A stretch of DNA of 64,000 nucleotides from an uncultured Lachnospiraceae bacterium (GCA_910584685.1 CAJUAO010000012.1:1-64000), one strand, 5' to 3'. Counted from the stretch's first letter, positions 42,672 through 50,980 are shown. Notes: a model not told the origin generated them from the sequence alone. Program-made: numbers and translations.

Positions 42672-44468
42672 CTACATGATATCCCCATATCCAATAGTTC
42701 TTCCTGCAACCATTAATTGTTGCATTTCATAATCCTCATCTCTATATGTTGAAATTTTAACCTCATCATTTTTATCAAAATATGAAAAGCACATTGAATA
42801 TGGCATTCTTCCCGATTTCAATTCCTCTGCAAGCAAAAGAAGATTGATTGTATTAATTGCAGCTCCGCTTACTCCAGTTCTCTCGCAAATATTATTCAAT
42901 CTATCCTTAAATCCACCCGTAAATTCTCCTGATACAAAAACATAATTAAAATCGCTAACAGTATCTTCAAATATTTTCCACCATTGATTTGGATTGATTG
43001 AAGATTGTCTTGTTTTATTTTCCTCAATATATCGCACCATTTCATCTGCTTGACTTATTGGAAGTGAATACCCTTTTGAATAAGCTTTATTATCAATAAT
43101 AAGTCCATTTTTACCATAATAAACACATACATCGGGTTTTCTCATATCTCCTAATCTTGCACCTTTAAAATCAAGCTCTGTTGTAAACAATTCTGCCGTC
43201 TGTATTTCATAATCCCTATTTGAATCACTGTCAAACCCTAAATCAATCAGCAGTAAATATTTATGATTTACACACTGTAATTTCTTTCTGACATTATCTT
43301 TAATTATTGCAAAATCTGATTTTGCTATATTTTGAACTTGGGCAGGAATACTCAATCCAACAATCGTATCTGTCACTTTATACTGATTTTGTTTTACAGC
43401 AACAGACAATCCAATATTATCAAAACTATTTATATCGTCCGCTATTGTACTTTCTGATTCTAATATTCCCCTTGATTTAAGATACTTCTGCAAATACGTC
43501 AGACTTCTAAAATCCGATTGCAAAGCGTTCAATAAATGTGTTCTTCTGTTTCTCAAATAATCCCTGTCAATTGCTTTTGTTGCCAACATATCCCACATAA
43601 CACGTTTAGGAATTTTAACAAATTTTGAAATGCCTTTTATATGTTTTATTATTCTCAAACCTTTGAGTGTAATTTCATATGCCTGAGCAATCGTATCTGA
43701 ATATTCTTCCCCGCTTATAACAGTTGTAACAGTTTTATTAACCTGTGTTACCCATCCCAACTGTTTTAACCAACTGCATATTGTTCTCGCATATTTATCG
43801 CTTGTACCCTCTGTATCAGACAATATCTTGTTACGCTCTTTGGTATCATTAATCTCCGACAGTCCTTGCAATATCAGGTGTTGAGGAATTGAAGTAAAAC
43901 CAGCCTCGCCAATAAATCCTAACTTCTCGCCTATCTCAAACTTTGTCAGAGGGTTATTACTTTCCAATAAAAGCATAACCCTGCATACAGGCGGATATGA
44001 TAAAAAAGCTCTTTTCAAAATATCTTCTTCCTCATTACTTCCATCCTCTGTATGAGCATATTGCTCTCCTAATTCAGATAAGCAGCACTCATCTGACTGC
44101 CTGTCATATTCAAGAAGTCCTACGCTCACTCCCCACCTCAAAAACGAATCAGCGGGCCAGTCGCTCTGATACTCTTTTCTTTGTCCTGGCAAAGCTGCCT
44201 GTACAATACCAGAACAAGGTGCATTTCTTCTTGTATAACCTTTCGGTGTTCCTTTCCCTTTCAAATGCTGATAAGGAATATGTATTCTTTCTTCCGATAA
44301 TTCCCTTATAAATTCATCTCTGCCATATTCCTTTGATATAAGACGTGGAATTTTATCAATCCTTAACTCCTTGTTTACATCCGAATTAAGCAAAAAAAGC
44401 TTTATTACTCTTTTTAGGCTGCTGATTTTATACGCCTCCTGCACCCACCCAAAAGTCCTTTCTGCCAT
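42672..44468 (-). CDS. Type IIS restriction endonuclease, FokI family
   Basis: 598 residues, similar along its full length to FokI as recalled. The N-terminal recognition region starts TFGWVQ and has PCSGIVQAALPGQ, SFLRWGVSVGLLEY and FIGEAGFTSIP blocks; the C-terminal cleavage domain has MRKPDVCVYYG, LIIDNKAYSKGY and QADEMVRYIEENKTR. The catalytic triad Asp446, Asp459, Lys461 corresponds to FokI Asp450, Asp467, Lys469. FokI binds GGATG and cuts 9/13 bases away; conservation of the recognition region makes the same site plausible but unproven. Cleavage needs dimerisation. It is last in an operon after two methyltransferases (14-base gap, GGAGGA site). Confidence 0.94.
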   Translation of the reverse strand: MAERTFGWVQEAYKISSLKRVIKLFLLNSDVNKELRIDKIPRLISKEYGRDEFIRELSEERIHIPYQHLKGKGTPKGYTRRNAPCSGIVQAALPGQRKEYQSDWPADSFLRWGVSVGLLEYDRQSDECCLSELGEQYAHTEDGSNEEEDILKRAFLSYPPVCRVMLLLESNNPLTKFEIGEKLGFIGEAGFTSIPQHLILQGLSEINDTKERNKILSDTEGTSDKYARTICSWLKQLGWVTQVNKTVTTVISGEEYSDTIAQAYEITLKGLRIIKHIKGISKFVKIPKRVMWDMLATKAIDRDYLRNRRTHLLNALQSDFRSLTYLQKYLKSRGILESESTIADDINSFDNIGLSVAVKQNQYKVTDTIVGLSIPAQVQNIAKSDFAIIKDNVRKKLQCVNHKYLLLIDLGFDSDSNRDYEIQTAELFTTELDFKGARLGDMRKPDVCVYYGKNGLIIDNKAYSKGYSLPISQADEMVRYIEENKTRQSSINPNQWWKIFEDTVSDFNYVFVSGEFTGGFKDRLNNICERTGVSGAAINTINLLLLAEELKSGRMPYSMCFSYFDKNDEVKISTYRDEDYEMQQLMVAGRTIGYGDIM

Positions 44469-44481
44469 ATCTAATCCTCCG

Positions 44482-45333
44482 TTAATAATTTGTAACCAAG
44501 ACTTCTTGCGTCACATTATTGCTATTTTTTGTATGATAATTGCAATTATTATAGTTAAAGTTTATCCGGTGCATATGATATTTCCGTTCTTTTTTCCAAT
44601 CCAACAAAATATTATTTATAGCGCCTTTATGATGTGAAACATTTGACAACGCAAATTTTATTCTGCGTTCATTTAGGCTGTCCAATATATCATACAAAGC
44701 TCTCTCATCATCTCCGTTCCACCCCTTAAAGCCCCTTTTTCCGTCATTATAACTTCCACAAGTTATTAAATACGGCGGATCAGCGTATAAGAAATCTCCT
44801 TCTTTCATTAAGCTGTAATCAAACTCCCTAAAATCGCAGGAAATATAGCGTATCTGTTCAATAATACCCTGTAACCTGCTCAAATTATCTCTCATTACTT
44901 CATTGAATGAACTTCTATCCTTTCCAAAAGGATTATTATATTCATGAGCAGAATTAAATCTGAATTGATAATTAAAACTAAAACACATCAATACATACAA
45001 ATCTAACGGATTTTTCGTAGCATTATAATGGTTTCTAAAACGCTCATAAGCTGCTTTATCTTCTTTCGTCAACTTCCACTCATTGATAATGTCATCTATT
45101 CTGCATATCGTTTCTTCTATGCCTAAACGCTGAAATTCTTTGTATATATCTATCACAAAAAAATTCAAGTCATTGGCTATATGTTCATTTGCACTTGTGT
45201 TAAAGGTTACATCGCATCCCCCGCAAAATATATCAACCATAAGGTCAACATTTTTTGGAAACCACTTTTGTATCTGCCCCATAATTCGATATTTATTTCC
45301 TATGTAATTCATAGGTGCTTTTATATATTCCAT
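44482..45333 (-). CDS. N6-adenine DNA methyltransferase, Dam/D12 class (second of two)
   Basis: 283 residues: motif X NYIGNKYRI, motif I VDIFCGG, target region, motif IV YADPPYL. With the upstream methyltransferase it should protect the restriction site. In FokI one long enzyme has two such domains, one for each strand of the asymmetric site; here the two halves are separate genes. The start overlaps the stop of the first methyltransferase (TAATG). Confidence 0.93.
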   Translation of the reverse strand: MEYIKAPMNYIGNKYRIMGQIQKWFPKNVDLMVDIFCGGCDVTFNTSANEHIANDLNFFVIDIYKEFQRLGIEETICRIDDIINEWKLTKEDKAAYERFRNHYNATKNPLDLYVLMCFSFNYQFRFNSAHEYNNPFGKDRSSFNEVMRDNLSRLQGIIEQIRYISCDFREFDYSLMKEGDFLYADPPYLITCGSYNDGKRGFKGWNGDDERALYDILDSLNERRIKFALSNVSHHKGAINNILLDWKKERKYHMHRINFNYNNCNYHTKNSNNVTQEVLVTNY

Positions 45334-46355
45334 TAGTTCCTCCTCAAAAAATAAAGTTGTTCTTTCAACCCTGCTTTATTATTTGGAATTTTGTTCTTGT
45401 ATCTTCTGTAATTAATTTCTATAAGCTGAAATGAATTTCCGACAGCATACTCTTTACATAGCTCATACAGATCATCAGTGCTGATTATCCCCTCATTATT
45501 ATAGCTTATTAGTAAATACCTGCTCTTACAATCCCTGATAAGTGTTTCAAATGCACTATATACTGTACTTTTCTTGCAAAAAACGCTTTTCTGATTTTCA
45601 TAATTCCTCATTCCTGTCACGCCCTGCAATTTTGGATAATCATATCTTGCTATCGTTTCAAGCACATGGTAATTCGGTAAATATTCCCTTGAATTATATG
45701 GTGGGTCGGCATACAGCAAATCATATCTCTCACTAAGTATTTGCGTATAGTCTGCATTGGTACATAACATTTTCTCATTTGTTGCAACAATTGACGGTTT
45801 CTCTAACCGCAGTGTATTATATGTCCGCTTATCCCAAAATTTCAGATATGCTCCAAACACCCCCGTAATATTTGCTACATATGGCACTGCATTTATTAAT
45901 GCTGCAAGCAAATAGTAATACTCGTCCTCAGAAAGCAAGCCTGCCTTATTCCATTCTTCAATCTGCAGTCTAATTAAGTCAATCTTTATAGCATTTTCAT
46001 TCCGAAAATACATTCTCTCACAATTTTCATTGGGGGAATAATTATTATAAATAAAACACCGTTCAATCGGAAATGCTGTACCTTTCAAAGTAATATTATT
46101 CAGATAGTCAACTACATCAAAATCAAAGTTTTTAAATAAAGGCTCTGTGCATATACCGACTGATCCTCTCGCAATCGCATAGCTAAAATAAAGGAAATCA
46201 TTGGATAACACGCTATATCCCTTTGCCTTCAAAGCATTTCCGACTATACCTGAGCCTGAAAAAATATCAATCACCGTCTTAACATTTTCAGTTTTCGTTT
46301 CTATGGTGTCTATAATATAATCAAGCAGTAAAGCTTTTCCACCAATGTAACGCAT
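45333..46355 (-). CDS. N6-adenine DNA methyltransferase, Dam/D12 class (first of two)
   Basis: 340 residues: motif X MRYIGGK, motif I VIDIFSGSGIVG, motif IV LLYADPPYNSREYL. ATG at 46355 is chosen at the conserved MRYIGGK start, with GGGGA upstream; the frame is open 42 codons further but that part overlaps the XRE gene. Expected to methylate one strand of the asymmetric site, its partner the other. Confidence 0.93.
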   Translation of the reverse strand: MRYIGGKALLLDYIIDTIETKTENVKTVIDIFSGSGIVGNALKAKGYSVLSNDFLYFSYAIARGSVGICTEPLFKNFDFDVVDYLNNITLKGTAFPIERCFIYNNYSPNENCERMYFRNENAIKIDLIRLQIEEWNKAGLLSEDEYYYLLAALINAVPYVANITGVFGAYLKFWDKRTYNTLRLEKPSIVATNEKMLCTNADYTQILSERYDLLYADPPYNSREYLPNYHVLETIARYDYPKLQGVTGMRNYENQKSVFCKKSTVYSAFETLIRDCKSRYLLISYNNEGIISTDDLYELCKEYAVGNSFQLIEINYRRYKNKIPNNKAGLKEQLYFLRRN

Positions 46356-46377
46356 AATTTGTCCCCGCTTTCTAATG

Positions 46378-46572
46378 TTAAAATTCCATAATATCACCCA
46401 GCCCACAATCACGAACTGTACATATCTTGTACATGTTCTCCATTGATGCAGGCTGTTCTTTTCCCATCCTTGTAAGGGCATTAAAGCTAATCCCCGATAT
46501 TTGCTTTAACTCTGTGCAATTTAGTTTTTTATCTATTAGCATTTTCCACAATTTATCATAACATACTGCCAT
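46378..46572 (-). CDS. Small XRE-type helix-turn-helix regulator of the restriction-modification operon
   Basis: 64 residues, a single HTH domain: YDKLWKMLIDKKLNCTELKQ, ISGISFNALTRMGKEQPASM, and the ending CGLGDIMEF found in many stand-alone HTH_26 regulators. It is the first gene of the operon, 22 bases before the first methyltransferase. Its position is that of a controller (C) protein that delays nuclease expression until methylation is established. The ribosome binding site is AGGAGG. Confidence 0.88.
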   Translation of the reverse strand: MAVCYDKLWKMLIDKKLNCTELKQISGISFNALTRMGKEQPASMENMYKICTVRDCGLGDIMEF

Positions 46573-46606
46573 ATCACCCTCCTGAATTATCAATATAACC
46601 TTTTAT

Positions 46607-46635
46607 AGTATAACTAACTTTTCTCTTATTTGCAA
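46607..46635 (-). promoter_or_regulatory. Promoter of the restriction-modification operon
   Basis: Minus strand: -35 TTGCAA at 46630-46635, 17 bases, -10 TATACT at 46607-46612, about 35 bases before the XRE start. No other promoter is seen before the nuclease gene. 46640-46760 is AT-rich with nothing recognised. Confidence 0.7.
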
Positions 46636-46957
46636 GATTTCCTCATGATAATGTAAATATTCATTTTTCAGTACCCTACAATACTTAATTTTTTAGTTTT
46701 GTATTTAAGACTTATCTTTTCATCCATTGCTTCTATTCTAATTTTTCCAATAACTACTGCGTAAAAAATAACAATAAATTAATTTATTGAAAAGTAATCT
46801 CAAAAATTGTATATTATTTTTGATGAAATTCTATAAAAAAATTTCAATGCGGGAATTTATATGAAGCATAACCTTGACAATATAATATATTTAACCGGGG
46901 AGCCGATGGGGCGATTATCCTAGTCACCTACTTTATATAGAAAGGGGCTAGATGCTT

Positions 46958-47047
46958 ATGTACGTTACTTTTAATGACTTATTTACATTTGTTATTATGC
47001 TAGTTGCAGTCATAACTCTTGTTATTAACTTTAAGCATAAAAAATAA
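46958..47047 (+). CDS. 29-residue hydrophobic peptide, candidate type I toxin (par/Fst- or TxpA-like)
   Basis: MYVTFNDLFTFVIMLVAVIT then LVINFKHKK: a polar start, one membrane-spanning helix, a basic tail. This is the pattern of holin-like type I toxins (TxpA, Fst, BsrG). The ribosome binding site is AAAGGGG; an ATG two codons upstream (46952) is also possible. In the leader, CTAGTC (46920-46925) can pair with GGCTAG (46946-46951), hiding the ribosome binding site. A TATAAT lies at 46881-46886 but without a good -35 box; a TTGACA at 46874 is too close to it. The stop lies in the shared terminator. Confidence 0.75.
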   Translation: MYVTFNDLFTFVIMLVAVITLVINFKHKK

Positions 47048-47131
47048 CGCCCTCACCCCCAAAGTGTAAAGCGTTATTTTTTACATATTACCGAGGTGGC
47101 TAGGTCGCTACTAGCTGTCGGCTCTCTTGTT
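47038..47131 (-). ncRNA. Antisense RNA convergent with the peptide gene, copy A
   Basis: A perfect minus-strand promoter (47138-47166) starts transcription near 47131. There is no open frame with a ribosome binding site, and the transcript ends in the bidirectional terminator AAAAATAACGC / GCGTTATTTTT (47040-47050 and 47071-47081) that also ends the peptide mRNA. The RNA contains CUAGCC, complementary to the GGCUAG of the peptide ribosome-binding stem. The layout equals the RNA I/RNA II pair of the pAD1 par locus. Predicted role: antitoxin RNA. Confidence 0.7.
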
Positions 47132-47137
47132 AAGTAT

Positions 47138-47166
47138 ATTATAAGAGCTATATCCACATTTGTCAA
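47138..47166 (-). promoter_or_regulatory. Promoter of the copy A antisense RNA
   Basis: TTGACA (47161-47166), 17 bases, TATAAT (47138-47143): perfect consensus on the minus strand, much stronger than anything in front of the peptide gene. Confidence 0.88.
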
Positions 47167-47250
47167 ATAAAATGTGCATCTGCTTACAAAATGTACACTC
47201 TAAAACTAATCACCTCAATCAGTCGATTTTATGATTATTTTATGTTTTAT

Positions 47251-47304
47251 GTAAACCTCCAAACATCATAATATTCCACATAAATTTTTCGTTTGAAGGT
47301 TTAC
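47251..47304. repeat. Conserved inverted repeat between LytTR gene and antisense promoter, copy A
   Basis: GTAAACCTCCAAAC (47251-47264) and GTTTGAAGGTTTAC (47291-47304), 13 of 14 bases paired with a 26-base loop. Copy B has a perfect 14-bp version. No T run follows on either strand, so it is not a standard terminator. Confidence 0.65.
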
Positions 47305-47335
47305 ACATCTCTTTAGTATATTTTAACCACTTTAA

Positions 47336-48034
47336 TTAATTTATTCTAAGCATAGCCCTTATGCTTACAAACTTTTTATACGGTATGGGTATTTCATCAC
47401 CATTTTCCATAACCGTACTGCAACGTTTTATTTCTTTAACCTTTACTCTGTTTACAATATAGCTCCTATGTACTTTTATAAATCTGTCTGACAGCTTTTC
47501 CCCCACATCTTTCATTGAAACCACTGCCTCTATTGTTTTGGCAGTGCAATGCCATATTGTATGACCTCCCATTGCTTCAATATACAGTATTTCTTCTTCC
47601 TCCAGATTATAAACAGTTTCCTTTACGGATGTTATACTGTATATTTTTGCAGGAGTATTGCTGTTCCCAATTAAACTTATATTCACGTAACATACCAGTC
47701 CGCCAACAAAATTAATTGCATAGTCAAAATAATATTCTTTGGTGTTTTTATTTATAGATTTGTAAATACAGTATATTCCCGTTACCATTATATAATTTCC
47801 AAACTGCCTGTTTATCATATGGCTGATATATTTTATTCTTTTTATTTCTGATGGCTTTATCAATGCATTTACGTTTATCAAAATCTTATCATTCAGTATT
47901 CCCTGACCGCAGTCATGATTATATTTCCATAAAATATTTTGCGTATACAGATTGCGTATTTTCTTATTTTGCCCCATGTGGATAATAAATAAATGTTCTG
48001 CAGCATTTATTATTTCCGGGTTAGTTCTTTCCAT
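47336..48034 (-). CDS. LytTR-family DNA-binding regulator, copy A
   Basis: 232 residues, about 97% like the protein at 51066 by eye and more distant from that at 18550. The C-terminal LytTR domain (about 134-229) has ILYIEAMGGHTIWHC, DRFIKVHRSYIVNRVKVKEI and ENGDEIPIPYKKF. The N-terminal half is soluble, has no phospho-acceptor receiver, and is conserved in all three copies (HMGQNKK, NILWKYNHD, INRQFGNYI), so it may be a new sensor or dimerisation region. It reads toward the antisense RNA and peptide locus, 170 bases away. Confidence 0.85.
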   Translation of the reverse strand: MERTNPEIINAAEHLFIIHMGQNKKIRNLYTQNILWKYNHDCGQGILNDKILINVNALIKPSEIKRIKYISHMINRQFGNYIMVTGIYCIYKSINKNTKEYYFDYAINFVGGLVCYVNISLIGNSNTPAKIYSITSVKETVYNLEEEEILYIEAMGGHTIWHCTAKTIEAVVSMKDVGEKLSDRFIKVHRSYIVNRVKVKEIKRCSTVMENGDEIPIPYKKFVSIRAMLRIN

Positions 48035-48514
48035 AATTCCGCTTATAAATAATTTCTCCTTTCTTTAGTTCTTTTAGCTTTATTTGGGAATTATGGTTAC
48101 TGTAACTAAATTATAAGATAATATCTACATATAAAGACGAAAGATTTATTAACCAAAATGAATAGCTTGCTTTTTTACTAAATTCTGCATATTTATCTAT
48201 ATTTTTACAAATAACAGCAAGCAATATATACTTAAAAGAAAACTAATTCAGTTTTTTGTAACTCATATATTAATTATAGCATATTTTCATAAAAAATAAA
48301 GGGTATAATATTTTTGAGCTTCCCCATTTTTTAATTGCCCATCATCCAAAAGTCTCTGTTCCAAAGTATTCAAACAACGTTAGCTGCTGTAGCTGCTCCT
48401 TTTTCAGAAGGAACCCTTTTATGCATGAGCATGTCATAGAAAGTACATGCTCTATGGCATATCCCAATGCATAAAATATTCCCATATGAGCACCTGACCC
48501 TTCTAAAAATATGC

Positions 48515-48550
48515 ATAAAGAAAGCACCTGCCTTGCGATAGATGCTTTCG
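48515..48550 (-). terminator. Terminator after the PIN toxin gene
   Basis: Minus strand: stem GAAAGCATCT / AGGTGCTTTC (48540-48549 and 48520-48529, one G-U pair), followed by TTTAT. The T run is short. Confidence 0.6.
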
Positions 48551-48570
48551 TGATGAGTTATATTGTTTTG

Positions 48571-48984
48571 CTACTTATTGTCAAGAATATCGAGGAGCTC
48601 CCGTGGTGTTACAATAAACGGTTCTTTTGGAAAGTGCTTGATGTTCCCGGTAACGAGATAAGCATTATCATCGCGTTTCTCAAGCACTACCTCGTAAAAT
48701 GGCACATCTTTCATATCCGGAAGAGTGATGCCAGAAAGGGAGGGCTCAATGAGTATGCCATATTTTTCAACAGCAGACATTAAGTATTCAATCAAGTCTC
48801 CAGAGAAACCGAATTTCTTTCGTGATAATACTTCCCGATATTCTTTTGTGATGACGCTGCTGTAAATGGGGATAATCTCACCTATGATTACTTTACCCAA
48901 CACCTGAACAGTGGCGGTATCATCCTTACCGGACAGCAATGCCGAAACGAGCACGTTGGTATCAATAACTGCATAGCAAATCAT
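48571..48984 (-). CDS. PIN-domain toxin of a type II toxin-antitoxin system
   Basis: 137 residues. A PIN ribonuclease fold: YAVIDTNVLVSALL with Asp8, the conserved Glu near EYREVLS, and a C-terminal acidic site in EKRDDNAYLVTGNIKHFP. It belongs to the group annotated as putative toxin component, PIN family. The start overlaps the antitoxin stop by four bases. Confidence 0.9.
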   Translation of the reverse strand: MICYAVIDTNVLVSALLSGKDDTATVQVLGKVIIGEIIPIYSSVITKEYREVLSRKKFGFSGDLIEYLMSAVEKYGILIEPSLSGITLPDMKDVPFYEVVLEKRDDNAYLVTGNIKHFPKEPFIVTPRELLDILDNK

Positions 48985-49280
48985 GACTCGGCCTCCATTC
49001 GGACGAGACTGATTTCCTTGTTGATGTCATCCAGACTCATATCTGCAACACCGTTATTTTGGGCTTGTGCGCGTAATGCCATAAATGCCTGCATTGCTCC
49101 CTCTCTGGTAATCTTTGTTTCAGGAGAAGATATTTCAAAAGGAATCCTGCGCTGTCTTACAACGGCTCTTGCAAATACGTTGATAGCGGTAGATGCATTC
49201 ATTCCGAACTCCTGACATAATCCGTCAAATTGTTTTTTTAATACCTCATCCATGCGAACGCTAAATGTTGCCTGTGCCAT
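48981..49280 (-). CDS. RelB/DinJ-family antitoxin
   Basis: 99 residues. The ribbon-helix-helix N-terminus ATFSVRMDEVLKKQFDGLCQ, followed by FGMNASTAINVFARAVVRQ, is the RelB/DinJ signature. ATG at 49280 is preferred (GGAGG seven bases upstream); the ATG two codons earlier is too close to that site. Normally RelB pairs with RelE or YafQ; pairing with a PIN toxin is a mixed combination. The upstream region is an orphan copy of the LytTR gene's upstream region. Confidence 0.9.
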   Translation of the reverse strand: MAQATFSVRMDEVLKKQFDGLCQEFGMNASTAINVFARAVVRQRRIPFEISSPETKITREGAMQAFMALRAQAQNNGVADMSLDDINKEISLVRMEAES

Positions 49281-49387
49281 AACCATGCCTCCTTTACATC
49301 TTTTTCTTAATTATATTTGAAAAGGTGCAAAAAGTCAATAAATATAACACAATATGTGCAAATATATTTAGTTTGTGTTCAAAATTT

Positions 49388-49540
49388 ATTTGAAAATTAT
49401 GGTTACTGCAACTAAATTATAAGATAATAGCTACATATAAAGACGAAAGATTTATTAACCAAAATGAATAGCTTATTTTTTTGCTAAATTCTGCATATTT
49501 ATTCATATTTTTACAAATAACAGCAAGCAATATATATTTT
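49388..49540 (-). repeat. Orphan copy of the LytTR-gene upstream region (copy C)
   Basis: About 150 bases starting near ATTATGGTTACTGCAACTAA match 48093-48240 and 51823-51970 with few changes, but no LytTR gene follows. In the same orientation the next genes are the RelB/PIN pair. 49541-49649 is AT-rich with nothing recognised. Confidence 0.75.
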
Positions 49541-49649
49541 TTTAATGTCAAATACATTTTTCTTATATCATTAAAATGCTTTAATACTCAAAATAGCCTA
49601 AGTTTTAAAAAGAAGCTGATTCTCCTTTTTGACTTTATTCACTATAAAG

Positions 49650-50339
49650 TTATAATGTTTTTACACTAAGAAGTCCGGCTTTGTAGACATCTTCTATTAT
49701 ATCATTTATTTTATCCAAGCTTATATTTGGGAAAATATGTTCAACTGCTTTGTTGCAGTCCTCATTTTCCATTTTCATTATGTAGTGATATGGATTTATC
49801 TTTTTGCCATTAATGCTATGGAAACATAATCTGCCATTATCATATATTGGTATCATATCTATATGGTCCTTATAAACCAATATGCACCAATTACCATTAT
49901 TTCGGTCATTATTTCCTATAAGTGCATCTACAATGAACATATCCCAAAAACGTTCCTTTATTTGTGGCAAATCCTTCAAAATCGGATAATTTTCCACAGT
50001 TTCTATAATTTCATCAAGATTTCCGCTTGTCCCGTCACTGGCTGAGCCATGAGAATTTATAAACTCCGGCTCCATGGTGGTTTTTATCTCACTAAACATG
50101 TAATGAACAACGTTATCCGGTCAAAATTTACAGGTTGCAACAAGCCTGTTATTTCCTTTGCTGCTCCATCTGTTCCATGTTCTGTCATTATAGATTACAA
50201 GGCTGTCCATCTCTTTTAGGTGATAATATGCTCCGGTCTTTACCACAGTGTACCCTAAGCTGCTTGCAAGCTGTGATAAACTTAAATTTTTTACATATGC
50301 AATTTCTTCATCTGTACATGATATTTTTTCTGTATTCAT
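49650..50339 (-). pseudogene. Chimeric pseudogene: primase-like N-terminus joined to HipA-like kinase C-terminus
   Basis: Two stretches lie in one frame, separated by TGA at 50121-50123. The first (about 72 codons from 50339) resembles the N-terminus of DUF3991/primase-like mobile-element proteins (YHLKEMDSLVIYNDRTWNRW). The second has the C-terminal kinase features of HipA-like proteins: DMFIVDALIGNNDRNNGNW and MIPIYDNGRL, where Asp-Arg-Asn replaces the usual Asp-Arg-His. RLVATCKF before the stop already looks HipA-like, so the junction is probably near SKGNN. The ATP-binding N-lobe is missing. Probably inactive. Confidence 0.6.
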
Positions 50340-50695
50340 TATTAAAGCCCACCAACCTTTTTATTTTTTGAAACTTTTTAAAAGTTTATTTAAAAAATTT
50401 CTAATATCAGATTACAATATATAATTTTTTTATGCGGTCTATTTGTGAGCCAACTTAATTTTTTATTGCTGATAATTATTATGTTTTTAAAATATCCAAT
50501 TAAAAATAAATAACAATGATTAATTTATTGAAAAGTAATCTCAAAAATTGTATACTATTTTTAATGAAATTCTATAAAAAATTTTAATGTGGGAATTTTT
50601 ATGAAGCATCACATTAACAATATAATATACTTAACCGGGGAGCCGATGGGGCGATTATGCCAGTTGCCGGATACTTAAGAAGGGAGCTGGTGCCA

Positions 50696-50782
50696 ATGGT
50701 TACATATACAGACTTATTTACTTTTGTAATTATGCTTTGTGCCGTGATAACTCTTGTTTCACGTAAAAACCATAAAAAATAG
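50696..50782 (+). CDS. 28-residue hydrophobic peptide, candidate type I toxin (copy B)
   Basis: MVTYTDLFTFVIMLCAVITL then VSRKNHKK. It shares the DLFTFVIML core and basic tail with the copy A peptide, but the rest has diverged, which fits selection to avoid cross-regulation. Ribosome binding site GGGAG. The leader element CCAGTT (50660-50665) pairs with AGCTGG (50685-50690) over the ribosome binding site, the same stem as in copy A with different bases. The stop lies in the terminator. Confidence 0.75.
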   Translation: MVTYTDLFTFVIMLCAVITLVSRKNHKK

Positions 50783-50867
50783 TGCCCCCGTCCTGGTAAG
50801 ATAAGGCACTATTTTTAGCTATATTTTACCGGCGGCTAGGTGTACTCTAGCTATCGGCTCTCTTGTT
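50775..50867 (-). ncRNA. Antisense RNA convergent with the peptide gene, copy B
   Basis: Driven by the perfect promoter at 50874-50902, ending in the bidirectional terminator around TAGTGCC / GGCACTA (50780-50786 and 50805-50811) flanked by A and T runs. No coding potential. It contains CACCUAGCC, which can pair with the GCUGGUG of the copy B leader with one bulge. Confidence 0.68.
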
Positions 50868-50873
50868 AAGTAT

Positions 50874-50902
50874 ATTATAATGGTTATATCCATATTTGTC
50901 AA
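50874..50902 (-). promoter_or_regulatory. Promoter of the copy B antisense RNA
   Basis: TTGACA (50897-50902), 17 bases, TATAAT (50874-50879) on the minus strand. Both boxes are conserved exactly between copies A and B although the spacer has changed. Confidence 0.88.
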
Positions 50903-50980
50903 ATAAAAGTGTAGCTGTTAGATGTACACCTTAAGACTATTACCTCAATTAGTCGATTTTATGATTATTTTATGTTTTGT

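Larger units (their letters stand above)
46765..48311. repeat. LytTR/peptide/antisense module, copy A (about 1.55 kb)
   Basis: This block is repeated in direct orientation at 50503-52041. From left to right it holds a conserved AT-rich lead-in, the peptide gene (plus), a convergent antisense RNA (minus), a conserved hairpin, a LytTR gene (minus) and a 277-bp upstream region. Identity is highest over the LytTR gene and its upstream region, where copies are nearly identical, and lower in the peptide gene. After the block, 48312-48510 holds no recognisable gene. Confidence 0.85.

Noticed and set aside
42506..42709. Short frame as the missing N-terminus of the Fic protein
   Set aside because: Its residues do not resemble Fic N-terminal domains, and it is in a different frame ending just inside the Fic fragment.
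46874..46886. TTGACA followed by TATAAT as promoter of the copy A peptide gene
   Set aside because: The two boxes are only one base apart, and copy B has TTAACA. They cannot form one promoter; only the TATAAT may be used.
48342..48527. Minus-strand 61-codon frame between module A and the PIN gene
   Set aside because: No ribosome binding site, overlaps a probable terminator, and the residues resemble no family. Treated as non-coding.
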